Source of the DNA: Candidatus Avelusimicrobium cornigerorum
Lineage (GTDB): Bacteria > Elusimicrobiota > Elusimicrobia > Elusimicrobiales > Elusimicrobiaceae
Length of the DNA: 39,123 nt
Direction: 5' to 3'
Assembly (NCBI GenBank): GCA_002309715.1
Contig: DBXW01000009.1
Coordinates: 4,936 to 44,058 of the forward strand
Each line of letters begins with the position of its first letter. Positions within the stretch are counted from its first letter, which is position 1. The notes under the pieces are model-generated. The model searched no databases. It saw only the letters and a list, made by a program, of their open reading frames with translations, and was not told the DNA's origin. Of the stretch, positions 7,487 to 15,828 are shown in pieces. A program made the translations under genes and the position numbers.

Positions 7487-8384
7487 TAAAAAAACGGTAA
7501 TTTTTGAAGGTTATTCTAAACGATTAGACGTTTTTGTGGCTGACGAGTTGGAAAATCTTTCGCGCTCCTTGGTGCAAAAACTGATTAAAGACGGCTATGT
7601 AACCGTCAACGGTAAAAAAGTAAAACCGTCTTGGCCGCTAACCGAAGGCGAAACCGTGAAAATTGAACTTCCTTGCGCCCACAGCCAAACAAAACTGAAA
7701 GATTTAATTATTCACGATGGCAAAGATTTCTTTGCTTTAATAAAACCGGCAGGGATGCTTGTTCATCCGCAAAGCCCGGTGTGGGAAGAACATCCGGAAA
7801 CGGTTTTCTCTTCGGAAGAAACATTAGTTTCTGTCATTTTGGCTAACCCACCCAAAGGCTTTGACAAAGAAATGCCGCGCGCAGGACTTGTGCACCGGTT
7901 GGACCGCGAAACAAGCGGCGTAATGATTGTAGCCAAAACACAAGAATTTCAAGCGGAAATGATTGCCGCGTTTGCCAGCCGCAACGTGCATAAAACATAC
8001 CACGCGATTGCGTGCGGGCTGGTACCGGATGACGAGGGCACTATTGACGTGCCGATAGGGCGCGTGGCGGGCGGAAAAATCAAAGCGTCCGACGTTGGGC
8101 GCGAAGCCGTAACCGACTATAAAGTTTTGGAGCGCAAAAACGGTTTTACCTACATTGAACTCTACCCGCGCACAGGCCGCACCAACCAGTTACGCGTACA
8201 TTTAAATTGGCTAGGTTATCCCGTGCTAGGGGATTGGCTTTACGAAGGGGCAACGGCTGACCGACTGATGCTCCACGCCAGGCGCATTGAATTTGCCCAC
8301 CCGCTAACCGGCAAGAAATTAAAATTTGAAGCCCCGGTTCCGCCCGATTTTTTGGAAGCCTGGAACAGAGTTACCCAAAAATAA
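7479..8384 (+). CDS. RluA-family 23S rRNA pseudouridine synthase
   Basis: A 301-residue protein. An N-terminal S4 RNA-binding domain (about 12-65; RLDVFVADEL...SRSLVQKLIKDGYVTVNG) is followed by a pseudouridine synthase domain. The catalytic motif is H139-R-L-D142-R-E-T-S-G with Asp142 as nucleophile, then GRTNQLRVHL near 230. The domain order and length fit RluD, which modifies helix 69 of 23S rRNA, but RluA/RluC-type specificity cannot be excluded. It is the last gene of the 2999-8384 run and is closed by a strong terminator. Confidence 0.9.
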   Translation: MADKKTVIFEGYSKRLDVFVADELENLSRSLVQKLIKDGYVTVNGKKVKPSWPLTEGETVKIELPCAHSQTKLKDLIIHDGKDFFALIKPAGMLVHPQSPVWEEHPETVFSSEETLVSVILANPPKGFDKEMPRAGLVHRLDRETSGVMIVAKTQEFQAEMIAAFASRNVHKTYHAIACGLVPDDEGTIDVPIGRVAGGKIKASDVGREAVTDYKVLERKNGFTYIELYPRTGRTNQLRVHLNWLGYPVLGDWLYEGATADRLMLHARRIEFAHPLTGKKLKFEAPVPPDFLEAWNRVTQK

Positions 8385-8389
8385 AAAAA

Positions 8390-8425
8390 CCCCCGGGCTT
8401 ATAAAAAAACCCGGGGGTTATTTTA
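8390..8425. terminator. Bidirectional CCCCCGGG terminator
   Basis: CCCCCGGG (8390-8397) pairs with CCCGGGGG (8410-8417). A runs precede and T/A-rich sequence follows, so it can serve both the synthase gene and the converging pilin gene. Confidence 0.85.
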
Positions 8426-8439
8426 TAGTGGAATTTTAA

Positions 8440-8979
8440 TTAGGGCAACTTAAATACATCATAAGCTCCATCTACTCTAGTAAAAAACGTACCCTTTAAT
8501 AACTTATCGCAAAAACCCAAATTTTCTGCCATTTCCATGCAATATATCTCTCCGACGTTCAGATCGTGAGCCGTATCAGGCCCATTTATCTGTTCAGCCG
8601 CACTACCGCCAAAACCGGCGCCCGCATACGGCCCGTCTATAAATATAGCACCCACGGCCTTACCACCTATAAATAAAGCATATTTATCTTTTACACACAT
8701 TTCACTCGCACCCATAGAGGCAGCCAACGCCGCATTGGGAGTACATGAAAAACCAACATCTAGCGTATCAAAATTAGTCAGTCTCGTATTAGTGTTCATG
8801 TAATATGCCGCTTGGGCGGTCATCAAAGTACCAGCTAATGTTTGTAATTCGGCAGTACGCGATTTCCACACGGCTTTTTGATATTGCGGCATGGCAATCG
8901 CGGCCAATATACCTATGATTAAAACTACTACAAGTAATTCTATGAGCGTAAAGCCCTTTTTACAACCATTATTCTGCAT
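8440..8979 (-). CDS. Type IV pilin / pseudopilin (PilA/PulG type)
   Basis: A 179-residue prepilin. A 9-residue leader ends in KKG before FTLIELLVV, the class III signal cut and N-methylated by prepilin peptidase; Glu5 of the mature protein is present. The hydrophobic helix runs to about residue 30 (IIGILAAIAMPQYQKAV). The C-terminal domain is small and holds four cysteines (in FSCTP, EMCVKD, IYCME and GFCDK), probably forming disulfides. The start is set at 8979 because AGGAGA lies just upstream; the longer frame to 9015 runs into the promoter. Its promoter carries a T15 tract in the spacer. It is a paralogue of the pilin at 16850-17374. Confidence 0.92.
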   Translation of the reverse strand: MQNNGCKKGFTLIELLVVVLIIGILAAIAMPQYQKAVWKSRTAELQTLAGTLMTAQAAYYMNTNTRLTNFDTLDVGFSCTPNAALAASMGASEMCVKDKYALFIGGKAVGAIFIDGPYAGAGFGGSAAEQINGPDTAHDLNVGEIYCMEMAENLGFCDKLLKGTFFTRVDGAYDVFKLP

Positions 8980-9072
8980 TTTATGTCTCCTAAAGTAAAT
9001 TTCCGACAAAATCATTGTAGAAAAAAAAAAAAAAACAAGTCAACGGAAAATTTTACCGACACAAAAACAACC
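8980..9072 (-). promoter_or_regulatory. Pilin promoter module with T15 spacer tract
   Basis: The minus strand has TTGACT (9043-9038) and TACAAT (9019-9014), with an 18-bp spacer that is TG, fifteen T, then C. The flanks GGTTGTTTTTGTG (far upstream) and ATGATTTTGTCGGAAATTTA (from the end of the -10 box into the leader) are shared with the other pilin gene. See the second copy at 17383-17458 for comparison. Confidence 0.7.
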
Positions 9073-9098
9073 TAAAAGGAAACGGACTATAAGACAGT

Positions 9099-9251
9099 GT
9101 CATGCCGGGTTTGCCTGTCCGGCAAGGACTCGGGCATCTCCCGATTTTATTTTCATTTGGGAACATCCCTTACGTAAGCAAAAGCGGGAGATACCGGCTT
9201 ATCGCAGTCCGCAGGACCGGTATGACAATTAACATACATTATGTCATGCCC
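9099..9251. repeat. Palindromic intergenic element
   Basis: GTCATGCCGG (9099-9108) and CCGGTATGAC (9217-9226) are inverted repeats with 9 of 10 matching. A nested pair lies inside (CGGGCATCTCCCG against CGGGAGATACCGG). A further GTCATGCCCG stands at 9242-9251. It looks like a REP- or MITE-like element of about 128 bp without a gene. It occupies most of the 380-base gap between the pilin and the GYF-domain gene; I see no coding sequence there. Confidence 0.6.
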
Positions 9252-9304
9252 GAGGTTGGCGCGGCGTGCAACGTGCGGCCCACAGGGTGCGGCGCAAAAG
9301 GTGT

Positions 9305-9342
9305 AAAAAATCCCCGGGCTTATAAAACCCGGGGATTTTTGT
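9305..9342 (-). terminator. CCCCGGG terminator of the GYF-domain gene
   Basis: TCCCCGGG (9311-9318) pairs with CCCGGGGA (9328-9335). On the minus strand it is followed by T6. It lies 20 bases beyond the stop of the gene at 9361. Confidence 0.85.
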
Positions 9343-9360
9343 TATAAACTTACGATTCTA

Positions 9361-11805
9361 TCAGTTAGCCGGCGCGGAAGCCGAATCTAACAAGTTTTTA
9401 GCGTCGGAAATCGTAGGATCCAATACTTTCGTTACCGCGTTATAATTAAAACGGTAAGAGATTTTGAAACTTTGCGGATTCTCCGGCGGTACTTTGACCA
9501 AAACAGAGTAATTATCCGGGTCCACCGCGGTGGAAATCTCCCACGTAATAAGCGGAACGGCCGCAGGATGTTTCATCTCAATAAAAGTCTTGAGCGTTGC
9601 CCCATTGGGCAGCGAATAGTTTTGTACTTCCTCTAAAATCGCATCTTGCGAAGCAACTTGTGGCACGGCTTCACCGGCGGGCTCCGCTTGTGCCGGAGCC
9701 GGTTCTTGTGTCGGCCCTAACATTTCGTTAAGGTTGGCATCTTGTTGGGTAACATTCGTCACACCTTGTAACTTATTAAGTAAGTTAAACTCCGGCGGGA
9801 TGAGTTCCATAAAGGCCAACATACCATAAATAACGGCGGCTAACAGAACGATAACGAACAATCCCACCACCATTTTAGCCGTTTTCCCGGCAGGCTCCAC
9901 ATCGGCACTTTTGATATCGTGTTGCGTATTGATATCATCCATCCCTTCAATTTGCAACCGGTCCGACTGCGCCGGTTCCGGTACCATAGGAACGGTTTTA
10001 ATATCCAACGCCGCGCCTCTCTTGGCTTTAATCGTATTTTCCAAAATAGCCTGCGCGGAAGCCGGTACAGCCTCGTTTGCTTTATCTTTAATAACCGCAT
10101 CAGTCTGTTTAAGATCGGCCACCATTTCCTGGACATTTAAGTCGGTATCTTTCATAACCGGCTCGTTTTGTGCTTGTTTCAAAGCATCCGGAATAGCATC
10201 CGCGGAAGACGGCGGCACAAAGTCCGAAATCAAATAAGTGGAACCTTCTTTGAGTTCAATTTCCGTCAAATCGTTGGGGTTGCCTTCGCGCATAGCACTT
10301 TCGGCCGGCTCGTTGGAAGAAACGTCGGCCAACGAAGGTTCTTGCTGCATAACGGGCTCTTGCGGCAATTCGGCCGGCGTTACCGGTTCTTGCGCTTGAG
10401 TTTGTTCTTCCGGCATCGCGGGAGCGGCAGGCTCTGCTTCGCCCGGTATTCCAAACATCCCATCCGCCGCTTGAGCATCTTGCGTCTTATTTTCATCAAA
10501 TGCTTCTTGCAAATCTTCGGCAGTAATCAACTCGTCTGATTTCGGTTCCGGTTCGGTTACAGCGGCTTGGGGAGCCAACTCTTGTATCGTTTGTTCGGCT
10601 TGCGCATCCGTTACAGGAGCCGGTTGCTCTTGCGACAACGTAGGCTGTTGGTCCAATCCGGGAACGTCCGGGTTAGCCATTTGTTCCGGTATGACGGGCT
10701 CGGCAGCGGACGTAGTGGGCACATCATCCAAAGAAGGCACCGCTGCAGGCGCATCTTGCTCGGGTTGTTCCCCAACTAACGGCACCGCTTCCGCCGTCGG
10801 TTCCGGAGCAGGCTCTTGCGTGGGGGCCGGTTCTTGTTCTTCTTTAGTAGGCTCGCTATTCTTTTTGTTTTTCAAACCGACTAAACTGGCCGTACCCGCC
10901 AAAGCAGCCGCGCCGGCGGCAGACAACCAACGTAAAGTTTTAGATTTTTTCTCTTCCTCTTCTTCCGCTTTTTCTTTGATGACTTGGTCTAGCACATCTT
11001 GTTTTTGCGATTCAACGGTCAACTCCGACAAAAGAGCCTCTTTTTTATCGGCACTTTCTTCGGTAGCGGGTTGTCCCTGTTGTTGGGCCGCTGCCTCTTT
11101 GTTTAATTGTTCTACTTGTGCAGGAGTCAATAAATCTTGGAAGGTATTTTCTTTTTCATCCACCACTTCTTCTTGAGCCGGGTTTAGATCAAAACCTAAT
11201 TCTTGATCGTCCCCCCCTTTATCCAAATCAATAGGATCTAACGTATCGGCAGATTGTGCATCGGTGCCGGCCGGGCGTGATAATGCCACCGAAGAAAGAG
11301 TTTCGTGGGGAACCGTTTTTTGTGCTTGGGGGGCTATATCTTCTAAAGTTTGCTCTTTAGGGGTTACAAACGGCTGACCGCTAAGCGTGTTCATTTTCGC
11401 TTCCATTGCGTCAGTACGTTCAACCATTTCTTGAAATGCTTTTTGCTGGGAAACAATCGTTTTTTCTAATTCATCTTGCATACCGTCAATACGGTTTTGC
11501 AAACCGGTAAGTTGAGAATTCACCGCATCCAATTTAGCCAACAACGTGGCGGCCAACATATCCTCATTTCCCGACGATTGGGAAACCGGTGCAGAAGCCG
11601 GTGTAGGGGCCGGCGCAGGGGCCGGTGCCGGTGCCGGTTGTTCAAATTCAAAAATAGCCGATGCTTTTACCCACTCTTGATTACCGCTGTTAGCAGCATC
11701 TTCCGAGCAAAGCAACGTATCCGGGGTAAAGCCATTAAGCGTTACCAGTTTATCCTCGTCAAACGGTCCTTCCACCTTGTCTTTGATATAGACCCAATAT
11801 TTCAT
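9361..11805 (-). CDS. GYF-like domain protein with long disordered acidic region and TM helix
   Basis: An 814-residue protein. Residues 1-52 (MKYWVYIKDKVEGPFDEDKL) match the GYF_2 domain, a small proline-peptide-binding-like fold. A short Ala-Pro repeat (about 56-70) follows, then a coiled coil (about 82-140). A very long Glu/Gln/Pro/Ala-rich, probably disordered stretch fills to about 640. A weak hydrophobic segment lies near 288-305 and a clear membrane helix near 643-667 (VVGLFVIVLLAAVIYGMLAF). About 140 residues follow on the far side, ending in a compact beta-rich piece. The N-terminal GYF domain would be cytoplasmic. The function is unknown; a scaffold linking cytoplasm and envelope is a guess. 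AAGGTGA precedes the ATG, and a promoter of its own is at 11830-11858. Confidence 0.8.
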   Translation of the reverse strand: MKYWVYIKDKVEGPFDEDKLVTLNGFTPDTLLCSEDAANSGNQEWVKASAIFEFEQPAPAPAPAPAPTPASAPVSQSSGNEDMLAATLLAKLDAVNSQLTGLQNRIDGMQDELEKTIVSQQKAFQEMVERTDAMEAKMNTLSGQPFVTPKEQTLEDIAPQAQKTVPHETLSSVALSRPAGTDAQSADTLDPIDLDKGGDDQELGFDLNPAQEEVVDEKENTFQDLLTPAQVEQLNKEAAAQQQGQPATEESADKKEALLSELTVESQKQDVLDQVIKEKAEEEEEKKSKTLRWLSAAGAAALAGTASLVGLKNKKNSEPTKEEQEPAPTQEPAPEPTAEAVPLVGEQPEQDAPAAVPSLDDVPTTSAAEPVIPEQMANPDVPGLDQQPTLSQEQPAPVTDAQAEQTIQELAPQAAVTEPEPKSDELITAEDLQEAFDENKTQDAQAADGMFGIPGEAEPAAPAMPEEQTQAQEPVTPAELPQEPVMQQEPSLADVSSNEPAESAMREGNPNDLTEIELKEGSTYLISDFVPPSSADAIPDALKQAQNEPVMKDTDLNVQEMVADLKQTDAVIKDKANEAVPASAQAILENTIKAKRGAALDIKTVPMVPEPAQSDRLQIEGMDDINTQHDIKSADVEPAGKTAKMVVGLFVIVLLAAVIYGMLAFMELIPPEFNLLNKLQGVTNVTQQDANLNEMLGPTQEPAPAQAEPAGEAVPQVASQDAILEEVQNYSLPNGATLKTFIEMKHPAAVPLITWEISTAVDPDNYSVLVKVPPENPQSFKISYRFNYNAVTKVLDPTISDAKNLLDSASAPAN

Positions 11806-11829
11806 GATTGTTCACCTTGCAAAAATAAA

Positions 11830-11858
11830 TATAAAGCACTATGAGAAAAGCATAGCAA
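11830..11858 (-). promoter_or_regulatory. Promoter of the GYF-domain gene
   Basis: The minus strand has TTGCTA (11858-11853), a 17-bp spacer ending in TGC, and TTTATA (11835-11830). It sits in the 88-bp gap after the helical protein gene. Confidence 0.5.
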
Positions 11859-11893
11859 ATTATGACGTATTTTAACAGTATTTTTTTAACTAA

Positions 11894-13456
11894 TTACGAT
11901 TTGGATGCCACCCGGGCATTTTTATACAAACTTAATAACTTGTCCAATTCTTCTTTACTTGCCTTACGCGTTTGGATATTGGAAAGCATATCTGCCATCA
12001 ATTCTAACGACGAGCCGTTCTCCAGCATATCCAGCACAAATTGCGAAATTTGGCGGTTGTACGTGCCGTTTAATTCCCCCAGCAACACCCGCAAAGCAAA
12101 TTCATGTGCCTGACGGTCCGATTTCCAAAACGTATATGGGGCTAAAGAGGTTTCAAAAAACTCCAAAATTTCTTCCGCAGGTTTTGTCCCCAAGTAACTT
12201 TTCATAATTTCCGGCGCCAAGCCTTGCGTCAAAGATTGGGCCTTCAAATCGCGAAGATATTGCGCTTGCTGGGCGGCTTCTTCTTGACTCATTGCCCCCA
12301 AAAGCACTTTGCACGCCAATTCTTTATTCTCGGTCTTATCCACACAAAAGGGCAACGACTGCAACACTTCTTCCATCGTTTGTTCAATCTGCGCTAAATT
12401 TTTCTTGCCGCCAAAATGGTCCGCCAAATCATATTCATAGCCGGTATACAATTCTTTTTTGGCAAGTCCGCGGCGCAAAATTTCGCGTGCTTGGCGAACG
12501 GAAGCCAATTTACAAGCGTGCTCAAAACTGGCCGGAGTACCGTCTAAAAGCACGCGCACCGCAAGCCCCAAATTTTCAGCAGGGTCCGTTACATGCGGCA
12601 ATTTTCCCAATACTGCCTTAAAAGTAGTTACAATATCGGCCGGCGTCTTGGCTTTCAAATAACGGCACGCGATAATGCGCAAATCATCTTCTAAAATTTG
12701 CCCTTCTACCATTTTAGACACAAGGGCCGTATCTTCCGCATCTTTAGGAGTTAATTTACACAACATCACGTGTGCCGCTAACGAAGCGCATAAACGTTCA
12801 TCGGGATTTTGCTTTTTTAATTGTTTGACCAACTGTTCCATTTCCGGCTTAAAAGCAATACTGCCCGGTTGAGTATATAAAAGTTTTAACTCGGCGGTTG
12901 TCTGTACCGACAAATGATATTTATCGGCTAACGCAATAATATCTTTCTTATTATTTTTCACTGCCGAGGCTTGCGCTTTAAACCACTCATCTGCGGCCGC
13001 TAGCAATTTATCTACCGCATATTGCGCTTTTTGGGCATCCGTCATTTCTTGATTTTCGGGTAACGTTTTTAACACGGCAGCAAACTCTTGGTCAAAATAT
13101 TTACGGGAAGAAAAAGAAGCATAAACATCTAATAATTTTTGCACGTCTTGATATGGTATTTCCAACGAATCGCCAAGCTCCGCAATGGAAACGGCATTGT
13201 TATAAATACGCAACTGACGCAAAGCGGCGGCCAACGTAATTTCATCTAACATCATTTTGGCCACTAACGTATCGGCGCTGGGGGAATCGGAATTTAATTG
13301 GGCCGAAATATCGGCGATATCTTGCTGCAACTGCTCAATGGTTTTTTTATCCTCTAGTGTATAGACAAGTTTAGCGGCATAATCATCGTTAATGCCGGGA
13401 AGCATGTTATAAATAGTACCTAGCATACCGCTGCGTAACGTTGCTTTTTCTGTCAT
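11894..13456 (-). CDS. Large helical protein of unknown function
   Basis: A 520-residue soluble protein without signal peptide or membrane helix; no family recognised. It is almost entirely predicted alpha-helical and shows a loose repeating pattern (LAVRVLLDGT, LACKVLLGAM, FALRVLLGEL at intervals of about 70-80 residues). Each is followed by a helix pair, which suggests tandem helical repeats (TPR- or HEAT-like solenoid). The ATG lies 9 nt after the cyclodeaminase stop, so both are in one operon. The gene ends 88 bp before the GYF-domain gene without a terminator, so readthrough into it is likely. Confidence 0.75.
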   Translation of the reverse strand: MTEKATLRSGMLGTIYNMLPGINDDYAAKLVYTLEDKKTIEQLQQDIADISAQLNSDSPSADTLVAKMMLDEITLAAALRQLRIYNNAVSIAELGDSLEIPYQDVQKLLDVYASFSSRKYFDQEFAAVLKTLPENQEMTDAQKAQYAVDKLLAAADEWFKAQASAVKNNKKDIIALADKYHLSVQTTAELKLLYTQPGSIAFKPEMEQLVKQLKKQNPDERLCASLAAHVMLCKLTPKDAEDTALVSKMVEGQILEDDLRIIACRYLKAKTPADIVTTFKAVLGKLPHVTDPAENLGLAVRVLLDGTPASFEHACKLASVRQAREILRRGLAKKELYTGYEYDLADHFGGKKNLAQIEQTMEEVLQSLPFCVDKTENKELACKVLLGAMSQEEAAQQAQYLRDLKAQSLTQGLAPEIMKSYLGTKPAEEILEFFETSLAPYTFWKSDRQAHEFALRVLLGELNGTYNRQISQFVLDMLENGSSLELMADMLSNIQTRKASKEELDKLLSLYKNARVASKS

Positions 13457-13465
13457 AAGGGCCCC

Positions 13466-14035
13466 TTAACACGATTTTAGAAAAACAGCAATTTGTTTTT
13501 CAAACGAATTTTTTTGGTCTTCGTTATCAATAAACGCCAAATTTGCACGGATATTCTCTACCGCACAACGTATGCCCGCCTGTAACAAATGTTTGCCACA
13601 CAACACGTCGGGCAGAATAATTTTAGCCACATCGTCTTTAATAAAATCGGTTTCTTTTAATACTTCTATCGCCGTAGCAGCCGTATCAGCCGGTACACGC
13701 GCGGCAAACACGAGTGCTTCTTGCAAAACACGCGCCCGGGAAGGATTATCTTTCGGCAGTTTGCGTGCCGTTAAATACGCCGCGTAGGCTTCGCTATCCT
13801 CGCGCACATACACGGACAACTGCGTCTTTAACGAGCCCAACCGTTTGAGCGATTTATCCAACCGCGCCCGAATATCCGTGGGCGTGGTATCGCGTTTGAG
13901 GGTTGTTTGCACAGCCATCATCACCAGTGCACACCCCATCGCGGCGGCTTGGGCGGCGGCGGCCCCACCCCCGGGGGTAGGTTCTGATGAGGCTAAAGCA
14001 GCCACAAATTGTTCGGCGGCGGTTGACCACTGCAT
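13466..14035 (-). CDS. Cyclodeaminase/cyclohydrolase family protein (FTCD-C)
   Basis: A 189-residue protein of the formiminotransferase-cyclodeaminase C-terminal family. Members act on formimino- or methenyl-tetrahydrofolate (FchA-type cyclohydrolases). The signature is near the N-terminus: SSEPTPGGGAAAAQAAAMG (16-34). The rest is a helical bundle, and the length is normal for stand-alone members. It supplies or drains one-carbon units on folate in the cytoplasm; the exact reaction is not decidable. AAGGAG lies 6 nt before the ATG. The gene sits between the HAD phosphatase and the helical protein in a tight operon. Confidence 0.85.
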   Translation of the reverse strand: MQWSTAAEQFVAALASSEPTPGGGAAAAQAAAMGCALVMMAVQTTLKRDTTPTDIRARLDKSLKRLGSLKTQLSVYVREDSEAYAAYLTARKLPKDNPSRARVLQEALVFAARVPADTAATAIEVLKETDFIKDDVAKIILPDVLCGKHLLQAGIRCAVENIRANLAFIDNEDQKNSFEKQIAVFLKSC

Positions 14036-14045
14036 AGCGTTCTCC

Positions 14046-14900
14046 TTACATAATAGTACCGGATTCTAAATCTTCGTATTTTTTAATACGGAGCATTTTG
14101 AGCCGGTCTTCATCAATACCGGTACGACTGAAAAAAACATGCTCAATAGCGGTGGCGGGCATAATGTAACTGCCGCGCTTAACGCCTTTGGGATCGGTTT
14201 TAAGGCCAAGCCATACGCAAAATGATGAAAAATCTTTCGCAAAATCACGCGCTTCTAACTCGGCAGCGGCGCGTTGGATTTTTTGTGCTTCCCCAAACCC
14301 GGTGGTTAGCACGGCGTTGTGAAATCCGCAATTTTTAGCCGCGACAATATCCCGGTGCGTGTCTCCAATAACAAACACTTGGTCCGGCGTAAATTTTGTT
14401 TTAAATTTTTTTTCGGCACGTTTCACGGCGGCTTGCAACATTTCTTCGCGCGTGTGTCCATCGTCACCGTAGCCGCCGAGTACAAAGAATTTATCTAACC
14501 CGCACGGCGTTAATTTAAGTTTAGCACCTTGTTCCAAGTTGCCGGTTCCTAAACCGAGCACAACGTCTTTATCTTTGGCTAAAATTTCCAAGAATTTTTT
14601 TACGCCGGGCACCAATTTATATTTTTTCAAGCGTACCGATTTTTGCACTTCTTGCGGCAATAATTCCAGATATTTTGCACGCATTTTTTTCAGTTCCGCC
14701 GGCGACGGTTTCTTGCCTTTCTTAATAAGGCCGTACACCAGGCTAAAATTATCCAAATCGGTCCGTCCGGAAATAAACGTGTGTTCAAATTTCGGCGTAA
14801 TGCCATACAATTCTTCCATAGTACGCACGAACGCCCGGCAACCGCAACCGCCGGCATCCACGAGTGTACCGTCTAAATCAAACAAAACGAGTTTTTTCAT
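14046..14900 (-). CDS. HAD-family phosphatase (phosphoglycolate phosphatase-like)
   Basis: A 284-residue protein. Motif I is D8-L-D10-G-T, motif II Thr119 in GLGTGN and motif IV D180-xxx-D184 in GDTHRDIVAAKNCG. The cap domain (about 15-85) is of the helical C1 type seen in phosphoglycolate phosphatase and beta-phosphoglucomutase relatives. The usual domain ends near 222. The remaining 60 residues (after FCVWLGLK) form an unusual tail containing RGSYIMPATAIEHVFFSRTG, whose role is unknown. The start overlaps the stop of the upstream EamA gene by 4 bases (ATGA). The substrate is not known. Confidence 0.85.
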   Translation of the reverse strand: MKKLVLFDLDGTLVDAGGCGCRAFVRTMEELYGITPKFEHTFISGRTDLDNFSLVYGLIKKGKKPSPAELKKMRAKYLELLPQEVQKSVRLKKYKLVPGVKKFLEILAKDKDVVLGLGTGNLEQGAKLKLTPCGLDKFFVLGGYGDDGHTREEMLQAAVKRAEKKFKTKFTPDQVFVIGDTHRDIVAAKNCGFHNAVLTTGFGEAQKIQRAAAELEARDFAKDFSSFCVWLGLKTDPKGVKRGSYIMPATAIEHVFFSRTGIDEDRLKMLRIKKYEDLESGTIM

Positions 14901-15790
14901 ACTTTTGCTCCTTGCTGTTTTTTAGCCGCGCTGGTTACTACGTACGCACCACCTACGGCTAACACCATCCCTAATAATTTATATATAGAAAGTGTATCCT
15001 GTTTGAGTACCACCGATATCACAAACGTAATTACCGGGTACGATAAAATAATAGCCGTGGCTTTGCTTAAATCCATATTCCGGATAGCGTGATACCAAAG
15101 CACGTTGCCTAGCAAATAATTGATAAAGGCGCTTCCCAACAGCGTACCCCACAAAACGCCGGTGCTGTTAAACAAAAACGGTCCTTGAATAAAATAAAGT
15201 CCCGCCAACAGCACGCCAAGTGCGGGCAACGCATAAAACGCACGTGCGGTGGCAATTTGTATAGCCGTTAAATCGTGCGGTAATTTTTTAGCAAAAATAT
15301 GGCTGATTTGAAACATCCACAAACTGCCCAAAATCATAAAGTCCCCTTTGGCTTGCACATACCCGCCGCCTTTAAGCACAATGAGTACTACGCCGACCAA
15401 GACGAGTACCGAGCCTAAAATTTGTTGCAAGGTTGGGCGTTCTTTTAACACAATGTAGGATAAAACAAGCGAGTAAATAATTTCAAATTGGTTATCAATC
15501 GCACTGTTTACGGGAGTGGTGTAGTTAAGTGCCACCATAAACACCGTCATAGGCAGTGCCGTACCGAACGTACCCATCCCTAACCCTTTCCAAAGCACGT
15601 CTTTAGAAACAATCCGTTTCCACCCTTGCTTGCCGATAATAAAGAAGGCCACCGCGCACATAAAAAAACAAGCCCAAAATAAAAACAGGGCCGACGTTAC
15701 ATACGGCGTAGCGATTTTGGAAATAACCACGTTGGTTGCCGTACAAAAACAAGAAATCCAAACTGCCAAAATAGGTGATAATTTAAGCAT
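14897..15790 (-). CDS. EamA/DMT-superfamily transporter
   Basis: A 297-residue inner-membrane protein with ten predicted helices in two EamA repeats. The second half of each repeat carries the typical LxxxPTLxQxxGxxLVLxGVxLI pattern (near 115-140). Family members export amino acids or other small metabolites. It overlaps the HAD gene by 4 bases. A TACAAT lies 7 nt before the ATG on the minus strand (15803-15798) and TATAAT a little further out (15813-15808), so it may also have its own leaderless or short-leader promoter. It is a paralogue of the next gene upstream. Confidence 0.88.
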   Translation of the reverse strand: MLKLSPILAVWISCFCTATNVVISKIATPYVTSALFLFWACFFMCAVAFFIIGKQGWKRIVSKDVLWKGLGMGTFGTALPMTVFMVALNYTTPVNSAIDNQFEIIYSLVLSYIVLKERPTLQQILGSVLVLVGVVLIVLKGGGYVQAKGDFMILGSLWMFQISHIFAKKLPHDLTAIQIATARAFYALPALGVLLAGLYFIQGPFLFNSTGVLWGTLLGSAFINYLLGNVLWYHAIRNMDLSKATAIILSYPVITFVISVVLKQDTLSIYKLLGMVLAVGGAYVVTSAAKKQQGAKV

Positions 15791-15828
15791 ATATTCTATT
15801 GTACCTAATTATAGACGGAAAAGGGAAG

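Noticed and set aside
9102..9347. An 81-codon plus-strand frame between the pilin and the GYF-domain gene
   Set aside because: It lies inside the palindromic element and terminator. The translation shows no domain and no ribosome-binding site precedes it.
10168..11844. Several plus-strand frames of 70-160 codons opposite the GYF-domain gene
   Set aside because: They are shadows of a low-complexity Glu/Gln/Pro coding region and have no start signals.
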